From Terebella lapidaria (lineage: Eukaryota; Annelida; Polychaeta; Terebellida; Terebellidae): a DNA stretch of 64,000 bases. Position 1 is the first letter of the stretch. Each line of letters opens with the position of its first letter. A program made the translations under genes and the position numbers. Shown here in pieces: positions 1 to 11,640 of this stretch. The stretch covers positions 31,816,651 through 31,880,650 of the forward strand of contig OX424558.1 of assembly GCA_949152475.1 (NCBI GenBank), written 5' to 3'. The notes beneath the pieces were generated by a model. That model did not search any database and had not been told where the DNA came from. It was given only the letters and a program-made list of their open reading frames with translations.

Positions 1-990
1 TTGAAGGAAGATCAACACATGGTAAGAAAAATGCAATTTCTGCAACATAACGCATAACCTAATAACTGAGGGGGGTGATACGATGTCCGAGATACTACTA
101 CAAATTTATGTATTTCACAAATATGAGTAGGGGCTGAAATTCCCCAGAAATAAGGTTTCTTCCATCAACATTTACCCCAATTTTGAGAAGGTGATCACGT
201 TCATGATCATTAAGGCATTTCGGCAGAAATGCCTTTATGGTTTTATTTTCAATAAATTCAACACATTTTATTTCGAGCAAGAAAACTAGCAATTCCTTCG
301 TGCCAAGTTGGTATCGTCGGTTCGACTGCCCAGGTCCACGTATCCAACAAAACTGTTGGTACTGTGGCTAAAGTGCATGTGCTGCCTGATTGACATTGCA
401 TCAAGTAGCAGAGCACACCTGCAAATATACGTAAATGTAAGTGTTGAATAATCAATTATAAAAGAAGCAATAAACGAATAAGCCATGATATATATTGATT
501 TGTTTGTGTCCGTTATTTATTTGCCAAATAATCTTTCATATTTTCCAGGATCTGCAATTTTCTCGAGGGATTCAATCATTGAAAGGTTGAAAAACCCTAG
601 CCTCGCATCCACATTCTCCATCCACCCGTAATTATGCAAATACATACTGCATATTTTGGTTACATAGGCAAGGGCATGTTAACAGTTTTATATAAATTCA
701 TTAAACACAAATATCAATACGCCTAATTACTTTGTTGGTTATCTTCTTACATCCGTGTTGTTTTAGAGTGAGGCATCGTCAACCTCTTCCGCAAGAAATC
801 ATAGGCTTTAGGGGACTGCAGGCGTGGAGAAATATTCCTTATTGGGCCTCCTTAATAACTCGTGAGGTATATCTGTCAAAAGTACAAACTTGTAATCAGT
901 GGCATTACAAAAATGCAAAAATATTTATATCTGATTTCTCTAGTGATGTCTACCTCCATAAGCGTCTACTTGCTCTCTGAGTTCCTGGTT
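1..990. other. No supported gene in this stretch
   Basis: This is AT-rich sequence with only short open frames on both strands. I see no conserved motif, RNA gene or repeat that I can name. It could hold further 3' exons of the minus-strand THAP-like gene whose exon lies at 1.45-1.62 kb, but nothing in the sequence demonstrates that. Confidence 0.4.
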
Positions 991-992
991 GA

Positions 993-1123
993 TCAAATTA
1001 ACTTCAGAAGCCCATCAAGATGACGTCTGCAGTTACTTGTAGCTCTCACCTCTCTTGATTGTACAGTCTTGAGCTTCTTCCTGGTTACATCCAGTATGTC
1101 TCGTATCTCTTCCAGCTTAGGCT
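993..1123 (-). CDS. Possible charged/coiled exon downstream of the THAP exon
   Basis: On the minus strand a short open segment reads PKLEEIRDILDVTRKKLK, then a further basic stretch, and ends in a stop at 993-995. It follows the THAP-type exon on the same strand by about 300 bp. A basic helical segment after a THAP finger is common in THAP proteins and in P-element-like transposases. A possible intervening exon (about 1,290-1,350, minus) begins after a good acceptor, but its reading frame soon stops, so the join is uncertain. The support is composition and context only. Confidence 0.25.
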
Positions 1124-1447
1124 TCATGTTCCCAGTGGAGTAAGTGTAGAAGAAAAATAATGAATAATTTTGATATAAATAAATTCTCAATTTTAAAAAA
1201 CAACATTTAAAACATTTTATACAGTCATGGGACAAAGATACCAGATTAACATCAATGAGTCAATCTTTTAATCGTCAGATTATTCGACATGGATGTTGAG
1301 CGTGGCATCTTTTGAGTTCCTGGTCTTTCTTTCGATTACATGCGGTTTCTGTGAGGTATATATCAATATTACATTTTAATGATAAATTGCATCATGGAAT
1401 ACTTCAGAAATTGTATGATCAAAATCATTGTTATCTCAATTTCTAAC

Positions 1448-1617
1448 CTTCAAGTGTGCTGGGAGATGAAAGACAGTTGGTACTGCACCAGGGAATAAGT
1501 TGCAGTTATTCCCTCTTCTGTCGATTGCTGTAGTCTCAAAGTGATCGCTGCATAGAGATGCATGCTTGGACTGTTCGTCTGTCCCTCTACAATTTCTGAC
1601 CCATGTTCTTCACAAAT
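1448..1617 (-). CDS. Exon with C-terminal half of a THAP zinc finger
   Basis: Read on the minus strand, this stretch encodes WVRNCRGTDEQSKHASLCSD, followed by HF and a segment ending LFPGAVPTVF. The CxxH pair (LCSDHF) and the closing AVPTVF are the hallmarks of the second half of a THAP domain, a C2CH zinc-coordinating DNA-binding fold found in P-element transposases and many animal proteins. A donor-like CTTGAAG/gttaga closes the exon at 1,448. An acceptor lies near 1,607-1,618; the frame is open from the inner of two AGs. The N-terminal Cys pair must be in an upstream exon that I did not find. It could be a P-element-like transposase remnant or part of a host THAP gene; the repeat-rich setting favours the transposon. 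Confidence 0.5.
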
Positions 1618-1619
1618 CT

Positions 1620-2160
1620 AAAATGAGAAACATTTCATCATATTGGGTATCAGTGAAATGTTTCAGGCCAATGTTATCAACAATATTACAATATTAGCAA
1701 GTGATATAGACTGTTCATGCGAGAGTGCTTAAATAGTTACAAATCTATTTAACATGTTTAAGCGGTTCGTTAAAAAATATATTCATAGATACTAATATAT
1801 CACTGTAATTGAATCACTTGTAATTTCAGAAGGCATATTGGTTACATTATCATGATTATGATGATGTGCTTTCCGTATTATCACATGCCCTTTCAGTTCC
1901 ACCGATTGTTGTATTCACCGGGTGTCGCGATTTTGATTATACATTGATTATTATTTAAATATTTTCTTTTAACAACTGATATTAATTTTGTAAATATTTA
2001 GATGTGTGGTGGCATTATTCCACAAAAATACTTCTTGAAAATGAAGTATTCAGCCCGACAACTGAGTTAATTTGTAGATTTTTTACTTTTTAAATGTAGG
2101 TTTTATAATAGAACTTTAGAACAAAAGAATATAAATTCACGAAATGAATAGCCCCGTATT
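1620..2160. other. No feature seen
   Basis: AT-rich sequence without a convincing coding segment. If the THAP gene is real, its first exon could lie here or further right on the minus strand, but I could not identify it. Confidence 0.35.
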
Positions 2161-2162
2161 TC

Positions 2163-2272
2163 ACAGGTTTAAATATTTAATTCCCGGTCTGAACATTTAA
2201 TTCCATGTTTTAATACCTAATTCCAAGGTTTGAATATCTAATTCCGGGTTTTAAATATTTATCTCCCTGTTT
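2163..2272. repeat. Short minisatellite, about 27 bp x 4
   Basis: Four imperfect copies of a unit resembling TTTAAATATTTAATTCCCGG follow one another, with the core TTTGAAYATYTAATTCC repeated. No coding content. Confidence 0.65.
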
Positions 2273-2339
2273 CTCTGGTTTTTTCGCAGGAGTCAATCAT
2301 TCTTCAGAAAAAAAAAGTTGATTCATAAATTTGAAAAAA

Positions 2340-3045
2340 AAACTGAATGTCCCTAATAAGCTCCTCTACTTTTCACCTCAAGGGGGTCACTTTCAGGAGA
2401 ATCGAGAAAAGAATGTTCCTTTGCAAGTGGTCTGTCGAACGAAAGCAGTTGCAATATGATGCAACAAGCGATTGGATACCGATGTGGGGGGTTATGCCAT
2501 CGAGTGGACGCCTACAGTCTCTGGACCAGAAAACACAGCCGAGTGGCTCGTTAGGCAAACGACCTGTGTACAAATTATTCAAAATGACTCCGTCACTGTT
2601 GTATTTTGTATATGCTATCTATGACTTGTCATGTTTACTAAAACGAGATCACATGTCCATAGAAAAAACATATCCAAAAACAACACTCGGATGCAGATTG
2701 AAGTAAGATAGCTTTTCTGGTACTGCAATATTAAGTTCATCTAGACAAATTTAATCACAAAAAGCACATAATGAGATTGCAAAGTTATTATTGTCGGCTA
2801 TAACTTCTAACTAAGGAGACATTGGTCAGGGCTTCGCAAATTGTCTCATTAAACCATTCGAAGAAGCTGGAAAATAAGTTATTTTCTTTCATAATTGTAT
2901 CGTTTAATAACATCCTGTTCATGTCGAAATCCATCAATTTTCAGAAACAAGGAAATCTGATGTGGTCAAGAACAATGGCAAATGTTGAACTTTGAACATA
3001 CCCTTCGATTTCATTGTTGATCATGATGTTTTCCTGAGTCGTTTT
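2340..3045 (+). repeat. Backbone repeat R1, copy 1
   Basis: This copy carries the R1 signature, including GAGTGGACGCCTACAGTCTC near 2,505 and GAGTGGCTCGTTAGGCAA near 2,540. The same order of segments recurs near 15.1, 17.05, 26.6, 43.9, 46.0, 59.5 and 62.2 kb. The stretch at 2,800-2,830 (TCGGCTATAACTTCTAACTA) is uninterrupted here, while in the 46-49 kb copy a satellite array sits exactly at this point. No frame is conserved between copies, so it is judged non-coding. Confidence 0.75.
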
Positions 3046-4352
3046 TAGGTTACCGGCCCTTTGGTCTAATAACTTATTGTCGTGGCGTTGTGTTCCTCAT
3101 CCGTAGTCGTCGTCCGTCAACATTTTTATTTTCGAAGTTTACAGTCAAATCTTCCTGAAATTTTGCACAAAAATGCCTAAAAATATTTCAATATAAAGGT
3201 ATTTTTTAGTTTTTTTATTTTCAATTTTTTTCACAATGGCCGCCATTCTTTACGAAAAAAGGCCAATTCTGGACTTAGACGGTCGTTTTCTCAAAATCTC
3301 TTCTGAGAAAATAATGATAAATTCCACCTGGTGTACAGTAGGAACAACTATAATTACACACTGTCTGCCCCTGATGACGCCAGTGTGGTTTCATATATAA
3401 ATGTTTGATCGGGCTTTGTTTCTATTCCAAAAGTTTTGGATTTTAGGGTTTTTTTTATTGGCATCATCAAAATCTGGTTATCAGCGGTAATAGGTTGATA
3501 CATCCATTTCTACCACTAAGTCGGTGTCACTGCTGGTGGACGTTAGAGATGTCCCCGAAGAAACCATCAGTCCAGTAGCCTCTTGGCTTGTGATTGGGTA
3601 CTCATGTACATGTTGAGATTTCTATATTGTTTTAGTAAGTTGTTGGGCAAATGTGTACTAATTCCATCAGGTGTAGGGTAGAAAAAAAACTATAATTACA
3701 CACTGTCTACTACCCCTGATGACGGCAGTGTGGTTTCAGATATATTCGTAGGGTCGGGCTCTGTTTCTATTCCATTAGGTTTTTTATTGGCATCATCAAA
3801 ATCTGGTTATCAGTGGTAATCGTTTGAAACATACATTTCAGTATTTTTCTCTGATTGATGCACAAGACTCCTCATATGTTCCCCTGTGATGTGTATAAGT
3901 TATGTTGCCCTTGAATCGCTCGAAGTGGGCCATTTTGGCCCAAATGGAACTTTCCCATGTTAAATTCTTGTATGCTTTATAATGGGACACATTATTCCTA
4001 ACATCTCACTTAATATTGGAATTAGAGATTAGAAATCAATTATGAACATATAGGAAATGATGTATGCTGAATATTTTTGTGACCTTGAATGTGACATTTG
4101 ACCTCATCTTCAAGGTCAGATAACAAAATGGCTAATATCTCGCTTATTATCAACTTCACAGCTTAGGAATCAAATGAGGACATATAGGAAATGATATATC
4201 ATGAATATAATCATAACCTTATTATCGACTTTACAGCTCATTATTCAATCGATGACATATAGGAAACTGTATATGCTGAATATTCTCGTGACCTTGCTAA
4301 TGGCTAATATCTAAAATATAAAACACATATTGTCCGGTAACCTTTCTCAGCC
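3046..4352 (+). mobile_element. MITE-like element with GGTTACCGG ends, copy 1
   Basis: The left end reads AGGTTACCGGCCCTTTGGTC and the right end TTGTCCGGTAACCTTTCTCA, an inverted pair. The left subterminal part (GGCGTTGTG, then runs of GTCGTCGTCC) is shared with copies at 34.15, 35.09 and 62.59 kb. This copy is enlarged by fragments of the 364-bp satellite (3,320-3,840). No coding sequence. I infer a non-autonomous DNA element that is common in this genome. Confidence 0.6.
3320..3840 (+). repeat. Diverged dimer of the 364-bp satellite
   Basis: Two diverged copies with a spacing near 340 bp carry the same landmarks as the perfect array at 46.5-49.5 kb: ATTCCATCAGGTGTA, CTGCCCCTGATGACG, and AAGTCGGTGTCACTGCTGG. 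They look like an older state of that satellite. Confidence 0.7.
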
Positions 4353-4355
4353 CTT

Positions 4356-4560
4356 GTGCTAATTATTTTACTCACCACTACATTCGCAGCCATTGACATA
4401 CATCTGTACAAGTTACTTGGATTGTATTATTAACAACGAGCACAAAACATTATCAAGCACAATACAGTTTACATTTTAATATAATCTAGAAAACTACCAG
4501 ATAGACAATAAGCGTGTTTACATTAATACTATGACTGTTACAAGTATAATTGAACAATAC
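4356..4560. other. Backbone R1/R2 linker sequence
   Basis: Contains CATTCGCAGCCATTGACATA, found again near 49,770 and in weaker form near 17,760 and 62,490. It is therefore part of the backbone repeat between R1 and R2. No gene. Confidence 0.5.
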
Positions 4561-4564
4561 TGGT

Positions 4565-4720
4565 GTGGTGCCGCGCAAGCGACACCTATCGAATATTTTC
4601 AGACCCAAGGAACCGTGGGCCGACGTCTACTTCCGGTCTGCCTCGTTCTGGCCTCTCGAGTCTGACCATCAACGAAGTTAGAAGCTCTAAAAAGTATCAG
4701 GCTCGAGGCATTTAAAAAGT
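4565..4720 (+). pseudogene. Possible Tc1/mariner transposase helix-turn-helix relic
   Basis: One frame reads YFQTQGTVGRR and an adjacent frame continues GLPRSGLSSLTINEVR. Together these resemble the linker after the first helix-turn-helix of Tc1/mariner transposases (FQxTGTVxDRPRSGRP). The segment is very short, frameshifted and lacks any catalytic part. The resemblance could be chance. Confidence 0.25.
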
Positions 4721-4784
4721 CGTCATGAACGAGGCAAGTGTTAGTTATTGGCACGACACTACCAACACGCGAACTACTGCTAAG

Positions 4785-4896
4785 TATTCACGTAACAGGC
4801 GCTCAAGTATTCAAGTAACACTAGATGTAAAACTGCCCCAAAATATATCTTTGCACTGAATTAACTTGAATACTTGTGCGCCTGTTACGTGAATCC
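4785..4896. repeat. Inverted repeat, about 34-bp arms
   Basis: Left arm GTATTCACGTAACAGGCGCT followed by CAAGTATTCAAGT; right arm ACTTGAATACTTGTGCGCCT followed by GTTACGTGAAT. The arms differ by a small indel and are separated by about 45 bp. It may be a small foldback element or a replication-generated palindrome. Confidence 0.7.
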
Positions 4897-5049
4897 TGCA
4901 GCACATATCTCGTGTGTGCTACGATAAACAATTGCTTGACAAACACAAACAGACTAGTGTCATCTCCCATTAACTGTTGAATTTGATCAACTGTGAACCA
5001 ATCAACGCCCATCCACATTAGCAGTGGACGAAAGTTCCATTATATGGTG

Positions 5050-6060
5050 ATTACATGTAGACAAAGAGGCAATCGGACGATAATTGTGGAATAATCTCAC
5101 TTCATGTGTTTATGGTTAATAATAACGAAGGTGTCAACAACAAATGAAGCTACCATGCAAAAGAATATCACTATGTCAATCTATACGCTAAAGTCCCTTT
5201 GCTGGAAACCTCGTTTGGGATGTGTTTCCACTTTCCAACCAAAAATACCCACCCACCATAAATTTTCTCAGATTATGTTGTTTTTTGCAGGCTTCCTGTA
5301 ACTCCGCTACAGGAGTACTGTGCGCACGTTGACGACTGTGATACTCTCCTGGGAGATAATTGTGTACTTATTGCAAGATTGTAATCAGTGAAATCGTGCA
5401 GGCGAGATAATGAAGGAAATGGCCACCGGGTGTATGTTTTTTCCACATTAGATTCCCATCAAAATATAGCCGTCAGCGTCCAAAATCTTGACTGAAGTCC
5501 ATAGTTTATTTTGCCGGCACGTTCTTGTACTTTTCAGCGGAACGACCGGATAAAGATATCAGAAAATAAGCGGAGAATCCCATGCAAATATGTGATTATA
5601 AACACTTTGGACCTACCCAGTGTCTTTATTGTCCTTTGGTTTAGATTATGTTACGGGGGTATTCTGTATATCATGTATATATTACTTCTTACTAACGTAT
5701 GGTAAGAAATCGATACATACATTTGAAAAATCGTACAGTAAACTTTCAATTAATGGTCACCAATAGCTGCGCTGATTATGGTAATTAACTTATACGCACG
5801 TACCTATTGCCTTGTTTGTAGGCCATAATATTATGTCATTTGCGGAGCAGAGTAGGACCATCAAGCACATCCCTTACAGACATACCTCCACCATGGTATC
5901 ACTGAGTCCAAATTTACCACCAGCGACTAATGTGTTCATGGTCAACATGGTCGGTATCAATCTTCATGGTCGGTATCAATCTTCATGGTCGGTATCAATC
6001 TTCATTCCTCTTGGAGCCGGAACATGGGTTTGGTCGTGGAACTGGTGTTGCTCTTAATTT
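5050..6060 (+). repeat. Backbone repeat R2, copy 1
   Basis: Carries CCAAAATCTTGACTGAAGTC and TTTTGCCGGCACGTTCTTGT, also found at about 21.74 and 50.98 kb, and a later segment ATGGTATCACTGAGTCCAAA, also at 22.12 kb and, diverged, at 58.39 kb. A 20-bp unit (CATGGTCGGTATCAATCTT) is tandemly triplicated at 5,947-6,004. No coding potential conserved between copies. Confidence 0.7.
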
Positions 6061-6454
6061 TTGCTTCTTCCAATGACAAACCTCCAGTGAGTACTTAAAA
6101 TACTGAAACTATCGCCGCGGTAGTTCCATTTGTTCAACGGGACCGAGCGGTCAACGGTTACTCTATGACGGTCAGCATGTCCACTATCATCCCATGCTCC
6201 CGATACATTTTCATGCTACCTCCATCCGGGGCCACTCGCTACATCCGGGTCCTTACACAGCTCCTTTGTTCCACCATTATTGGTAACACAAAGACCAAAT
6301 AATATCGTTGGACTAAAATTCAACAACCCTCCTCCTCCCCGGTCTACCACCAATCCGAGGTCGTTATAGTGATGTATGTGTGTATACCATTTTCGTGCCA
6401 AGATAGTCGTATTTCTATAACTTTGATTGTATATAACCATAGCGTAGAGGGAAT

Positions 6455-6790
6455 TCATGAAAATCGTGCACTTGGTGACAAGTTTTTGAAATTGGGCATG
6501 CTATAAGGTATTGGTATGGAGATTTCAAAAACCACCGCAAACACGTTGGCATAGCCCCCTGGTGGCCGTTTTGCGCAAAATCCAATATGGCCGCCATCAA
6601 ACAAATAAAACTTCATATCTCGGCTTCTGTTTGAACTAGAGTTTATTGTAATACCAACTTTCCTATGTTTTTTGGCACGAGAAATCCATTTATGAAGTCG
6701 CTTTACAGTTTCAAAGTCGCCAACAAGGTCAGTCAATATTTTGGAGGTCAATATTAGCCAAAATAATACCGAAAATTACTCGAAAACATA
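6455..6790 (+). repeat. Long inverted repeat, left arm (pairs with 11,955-12,290)
   Basis: The sequence from GTGCACTTGGTGACAAGTTT to GAGGTCAATATTAGCC recurs in reverse complement at 11,955-12,290 over about 330 bp with moderate divergence. The pair brackets the decayed large gene at 8.9-11.6 kb, so these may be the terminal inverted repeats of a DNA element of about 6 kb. Target duplications were not resolved. Confidence 0.65.
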
Positions 6791-6794
6791 ACAC

Positions 6795-7355
6795 TGAAAT
6801 TAAATGACACACACATTTTACACAGGACCCTCTGCTCATAGAAATAGGAACAAAATGAAGTATAAAACAACCCTGGTGATGATCAAAACCGAGTTTGTAA
6901 TCTCCAAGTCCTGTATAAATCCAGTTTGCCTGCCATAAACTCTTAACCTCATTTCTCGGGAAAATGAATTCATTTATGGAAATATTCTACAGATTTAAAT
7001 TCGCCGTCATTGCCAATTCATATTTAAGAGATCAATGTATGTATTGACCTATTACCAATAATTATGATGAAGAACTATCAGGAAACCAGAAATTAATAAC
7101 CTTTTCATGAACATCATGAAACATCTATATATATATATACATCATAACTCTACATTAGCTTCCTCAGTACAGGCATTGCATATAGTTGCATCTACTGTAT
7201 ACCTGATGGAATTGGTACACAACTTTCCAACAACGTGTAAGAATAATTTACAAATCCGAAACGAACCACACAAAGTTATGATGAAATCAATAGAATATCC
7301 AAGGGAAAACAGTGCAGTTCATAATTTAAAATTCGCAGAAACCTCACTGTAACGT
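6795..7355. other. Diverged repeat sequence, no gene
   Basis: A segment around 6,830-6,930 (GATGATCAAAACCGAGTTTG) recurs in the same orientation near 8,100-8,170. A short stretch at 7,180-7,290 matches the 364-bp satellite in reverse orientation. No coding sequence is supported. Confidence 0.45.
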
Positions 7356-7359
7356 TTGA

Positions 7360-7870
7360 CGTGCACAGGGCGCACGCGGCGGGCGTCGTAATTTCTAGAA
7401 CAACAACCAGGGAACAGTCCGTCCGGACGAATCCGGCCGTCATACATCACATCCTAGACATATAACATAATACATCGGTTATGGTAATGTAGCCGTATAT
7501 GTGGAGCCTGAGATGCCATGGGAGCGGCACCACCGAACTCGCGCACGTGGGCATGTTGCAGGCCGGCCTCGCCAACGGCACTGCCGCAAGGATAGAACCC
7601 TGGAAAGCCCGACGGTCTGCCAAAGCCTGTGTCGCACCATCCCAGGACGAGGAACTGGTGATCACAGGGACGAGCCCCGAATCAGCACGGTCCCCCTCCT
7701 GGGCCCCCAATTGAGAATCGTCCCTGAAGCCTTACGGCCCTAGCAGAAAAGGGACAAGGAGCTCGTGGCCGAGCTCACCTGTCGTCCTCTCGCTTTGCTA
7801 GCTCTGAGACAACTTCGAACTAAGAAAGCGCAGCGGTGGTATTTATACCACAGCTATGAGCACGAGAGAT
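7360..7870 (-). promoter_or_regulatory. GC-rich island with a TATA-like box on the minus strand
   Basis: This block is far richer in G+C than its surroundings. On the minus strand GTGGTATAAATACCAC (near 7,835-7,850) is followed about 25 bp later by a pyrimidine-rich start-like segment and then a GC-rich leader. It could be a polymerase II promoter, either of a host gene or of an old retroelement lying on the minus strand. No downstream protein is recognised. The short frames here have no conserved motif. Confidence 0.3.
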
Positions 7871-7989
7871 GACGTGAGACCAGTGTTCAGCATAGTGGAT
7901 AGAGAGAAGGACGGAGAGTCGCCATGACAACTCACAGCTTCGAACAGAAGCGGCCAAAACAAGAATAGTGTTAGTAACAAATCTCCTGC

Positions 7990-8915
7990 CGCGATTTTCG
8001 GGCGAAATCGCCACATTGCAATTGAAACTAAATGATTTATGAATATTACAAGAGACCCTATGCATATAGGAGTGGAATAAATACAAATTATAGAGCATTC
8101 TGGTCAGATGATCAAAACTGAGTTCGTTACCAAATATCTATTAGCCTTGTATCAGAAAAAAATTGGAAATTTCAACAGAACCTTATGTAATAATAGTACA
8201 GGGCTGGAAAGCGGAAGTACTCATCGGTGAGAAATTCCAATGAATTTATTCCGACTGGGGATAAGCACCTGACGCCTCCCTATCTTTTAACATGAGGGTG
8301 GATTTAATATGACGAATTTAAATATATAAGCGATGTCTTAAGTGTATTGTAGTATCCATACACGATGAAGATATACAAAAACTAATGTAAAAGATAAGAA
8401 TTGTCCAATTGCACAACATATTCAAGCTTCGAAGGGGCCCGAGAAAAATGGCATTTTGAATAAAGTATTGTTCCAGCAAAATTACAGGCAGACGGCCTGT
8501 TATTCTAACTAATTTTGGCACATGTATGCCTGTTTTGTATTTTTAAAGAGGTTTTTCGAAACAGAACACTTCATTTGAGCAGTTATTGACACTGTTAGAA
8601 AGTGGGCGGTAACAGGTTTATCCCCGGCGACACCTTGTACACTAATATTTCATTGGAATTTATCACCAATCATACATCCGCTTTCCAGCCCTATACGGTC
8701 CATGAGTCTTGGCCTTATTTTTTTGTGATTTTCCTTTTCCCTTTTTTTAAATTTTCCATATATTCATATATTTTTTTATATATAGTTGGTATAATATTGA
8801 ATGACAAATAATGCAACAAAAGTTATTCCTATATCCGAATAACATAACTTTGTGAGTGACAAAGATTTTGTCAAAGGCCTGTAAAACAGCCAGGAATTCC
8901 ACGTCTATTCAAGAA
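7990..8915. other. AT-rich unannotated stretch
   Basis: Apart from the repeat shared with 6.83-6.93 kb near its left end, I see no gene, RNA or structured repeat. Confidence 0.4.
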
Positions 8916-8918
8916 TGA

Positions 8919-11640
8919 TTATTCCATATCATTATTAGTGCAATCCCCTTCACACTTACACAGCTGGCTACAGCGGAGTCTGACTCGGCTACACAAGTTT
9001 GCAGTTTCCATTACAGGCAACAGCACAACCACAATGAAGGAGCAACGAGCACGCCTCACTGACGTTGGCCATGTCTGTCCAGTATGGCATCCACTGCCTA
9101 CAGAGGTTGTTTCCAAATGAATGCTGCAGTAAACAAAGCACCTTAGCATGTTGGAATAAAGCATGTTGTGTGGGTGGGATCGAGTCAAATATTTCAGGCC
9201 ATGAGTGAAAATGAACATTCCAACACTTGAATGTACAGTCCAACACTTGAGATGTTGCATGTGAAAATAATCAATGCTGAGGCTGGTCGGTTCCGGGGGA
9301 ACACTATCCACCGTCCTGAGGTAGGCCTTATCATGACCATGATAAGGCCTACCTGCAGCATAGAGAAGGTGAAGCATCATACGAGTGTCAGCTTCCTCAT
9401 GTTCGCCAACAGGTTCGCCAAAAGGCCAGCAGGTTTGTTGGTTTGTTGCTGAGCACAATGTCACCCATTGTTGTTAACAAAAGTGGAGCAGTCGCATCAG
9501 AAGTTCATGACTTCAGAGAGATGAATTGAAGAGCTCGTTTTTGTTTTCACAGTCTTTCAGGAATGCCTGCTACTGGACGCCCATGGATAGTGGTATCTGG
9601 GCTGGGACTTGTGTCCGACGTGTCACAGTCCCACCTCGATTGATTCGAGTTTGGGACTTGAGGTCTGTCTCCTTGTTTGTGTCCCAGACTGCGTCCAATG
9701 GTTTTTTCCATCATCTGGCTTCACAGATATAGCAACAACGGCATCTGTTTGTACTCCCAAACACACTTGCACGCACATCTCAGCATGTGTATAGCTGCTG
9801 CCATATTATAAACAACCATAGATGCTTCTTTTGCAGCTGGCGATCGACCAGTATACCTGGCAAAGAGTAGAAAATGCTTTAGCAGTGCCCAGCTTGTTAC
9901 CACCTTTTTTCAAATCTACAGGTAGTCTGATGGCAAACGTGACCATGGTGGCCCTTGGAACGATGTCAGACAATGGTGTTGTAGCTAATTCTATTATGTT
10001 CCTCACAAATCCTGTAAACATGTTTCTGCCCATGACGGGAGTTTCCCGGAGGCATCTGGCGATTTCAGGGTCCATGATCTCGTCAGTGCCTGAGGTAATG
10101 AGGTCTCGAACCGTCTTTTTGAAAGGATTGAGGATTGTGCCCTTCTGGACAAAGTGACACAAAGCTTTCAGGTGCTTCAGAAATTGAGGATTCTGGATGC
10201 TCCAAATCTTCCTCGTTTGAGGAATATGCATTCTCAAACTCATCCGTGACCCTAAGAATTTCAGGTTTTGATAGGCCAATGACCTCCGTTTCCTCTTGCT
10301 GACCATATAGGCCCTTTGCTCCACTATCCTCTTTCAGAAACTTGATGCTATGCTCCTGACTCTGATCAAGGGCCATCAGTGAAAACTTCTTGTTGCCACG
10401 CTGAACAACGAACTTCCCTTCCATGAAAGCTTGAGGAACTGACGGATAAGTTTCTGAAAGTCCCTGCCATGTCTAGCAAGTAAACTTGCATTCATCCGGA
10501 ATAGTTTGTGTCCAAATGCGAAAACCATGGGCACATATCAATACAGACTTTGAGAGTCAATGGCCATTCACCATGCGCTGACCGCAAATGAAACAACAGC
10601 AGTAGTCCAGAAGCAAATTGTTGGCATTTTGCTTATTCATGTAAGTTGCTTCTCCCAAATGTTGCTGGGTTCGTGAGGACCATATCCCTCATTGTAATAC
10701 TGGCGATAAGCCTGCTCTTTGAGTATGTGTAGCCATGCCATTGTGAGCTGATATGCATATCGTGTACTATGCATAGCGTGCGAGCTGATATGCATAGCAA
10801 TGCCAGGAGTGAAGACATTGGCGAGGGAGAACATCCGGCTCCAGCCAGATCCGGCCAAGAGCTTACCAACACATCCTCGAGATGCTATCTCGATATGCAG
10901 GAATCTCTTCAAACACATCTTGGATTCACCGACCTCGTCGGGGTACATCAACTGACATTTATTTTCGTTTGATGTAGAGAGGACAGTCACCTCCAATGAT
11001 TGGAACTTGACCAGGATTCACAAACTCTATTGCTTCTTTGACCACAGGCATTGAGTGTTTTTGAATGGCCATTGTTGATGCTTGTTCATAGCAGATTGGG
11101 AAAATTTCAACTGTGTCCCTTAGTTTTATATCGTCAGTGTGTTGGGCATGTAAGAAATGTTTAGAATAGGTCACTGGAGTGTCTTGAAGCAGACCATCCT
11201 TTTCACAGATGAGCCATGCTTCCTCGGGCACACATGTTTGCAGTTGGTCAGTGAATGCTGGCGTGGCCACCCCACTGAGTATTAACGACAGAGTGATTTC
11301 TACAGCATAGTCATCGATGTACGGCACAATGTCATCAGGAAGTTTTACAGTGGTGCCTCCAGGAGGAACAAACTCAACTTGAGTTGAAAATTTGAGAGAT
11401 GAATTATCCACCACCATATTGTCATGTGTGAGATGGTTTGTTAACGAGATAGCAGTACCATGGAGCTCAACCTGACCAGACAATGTTATCGACTCCTCCA
11501 GTCGTGAAGACTTCGCGCTTCATATTTGCCTGAATAACGACTCCATCCTCAGCAAAGCACTTCGACACAGCCAAAGCAAGTGTTTTTTTTTCTGGTATCC
11601 ATGACTCGGTCATATGAGACTGAAATACCTAATGCATGGA
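8919..11640 (-). pseudogene. Decayed member of a large uncharacterised repeat-borne protein family
   Basis: Minus-strand pieces in changing frames are collinear with a large protein family that I recall from cnidarian, mollusc and other invertebrate genomes but cannot name. In order they include LPDDIVPYIDDYAVEI, EEAWLICEKDGLL, FLHAQHTDDIKLRDTVEIFP, KHSMPVVKEAIEFVNPGQVP, KLLAGSGW, RYAYQLTMAWLHILKEQAY, EGKFVVQRGNKKFSLMALDQ, KEDSGAKGLYGQQE, then EEADTRMMLHLL and a cysteine-rich end (CSRVRLRCSQLCKCEGDC). The EEADTR segment resembles a metal-dependent nuclease-like motif. The copy lacks its N-terminal part and is clearly broken in several places. Inverted repeats at 6.46 and 11.96 kb bracket it, so it may be cargo of a DNA element. 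Confidence 0.6.
9319..9354. repeat. Perfect 16-bp palindrome inside the decayed gene
   Basis: Arms AGGTAGGCCTTATCAT and ATGATAAGGCCTACCT flank a 4-nt loop. It disrupts the region after the EEADTR segment and looks like a local inverted duplication. Confidence 0.85.

Noticed and set aside
7447-7743. Overlapping open frames of 70-87 codons on both strands in the GC-rich island
   Set aside because: High G+C lowers stop frequency; three overlapping frames on two strands with no motif argue against coding.
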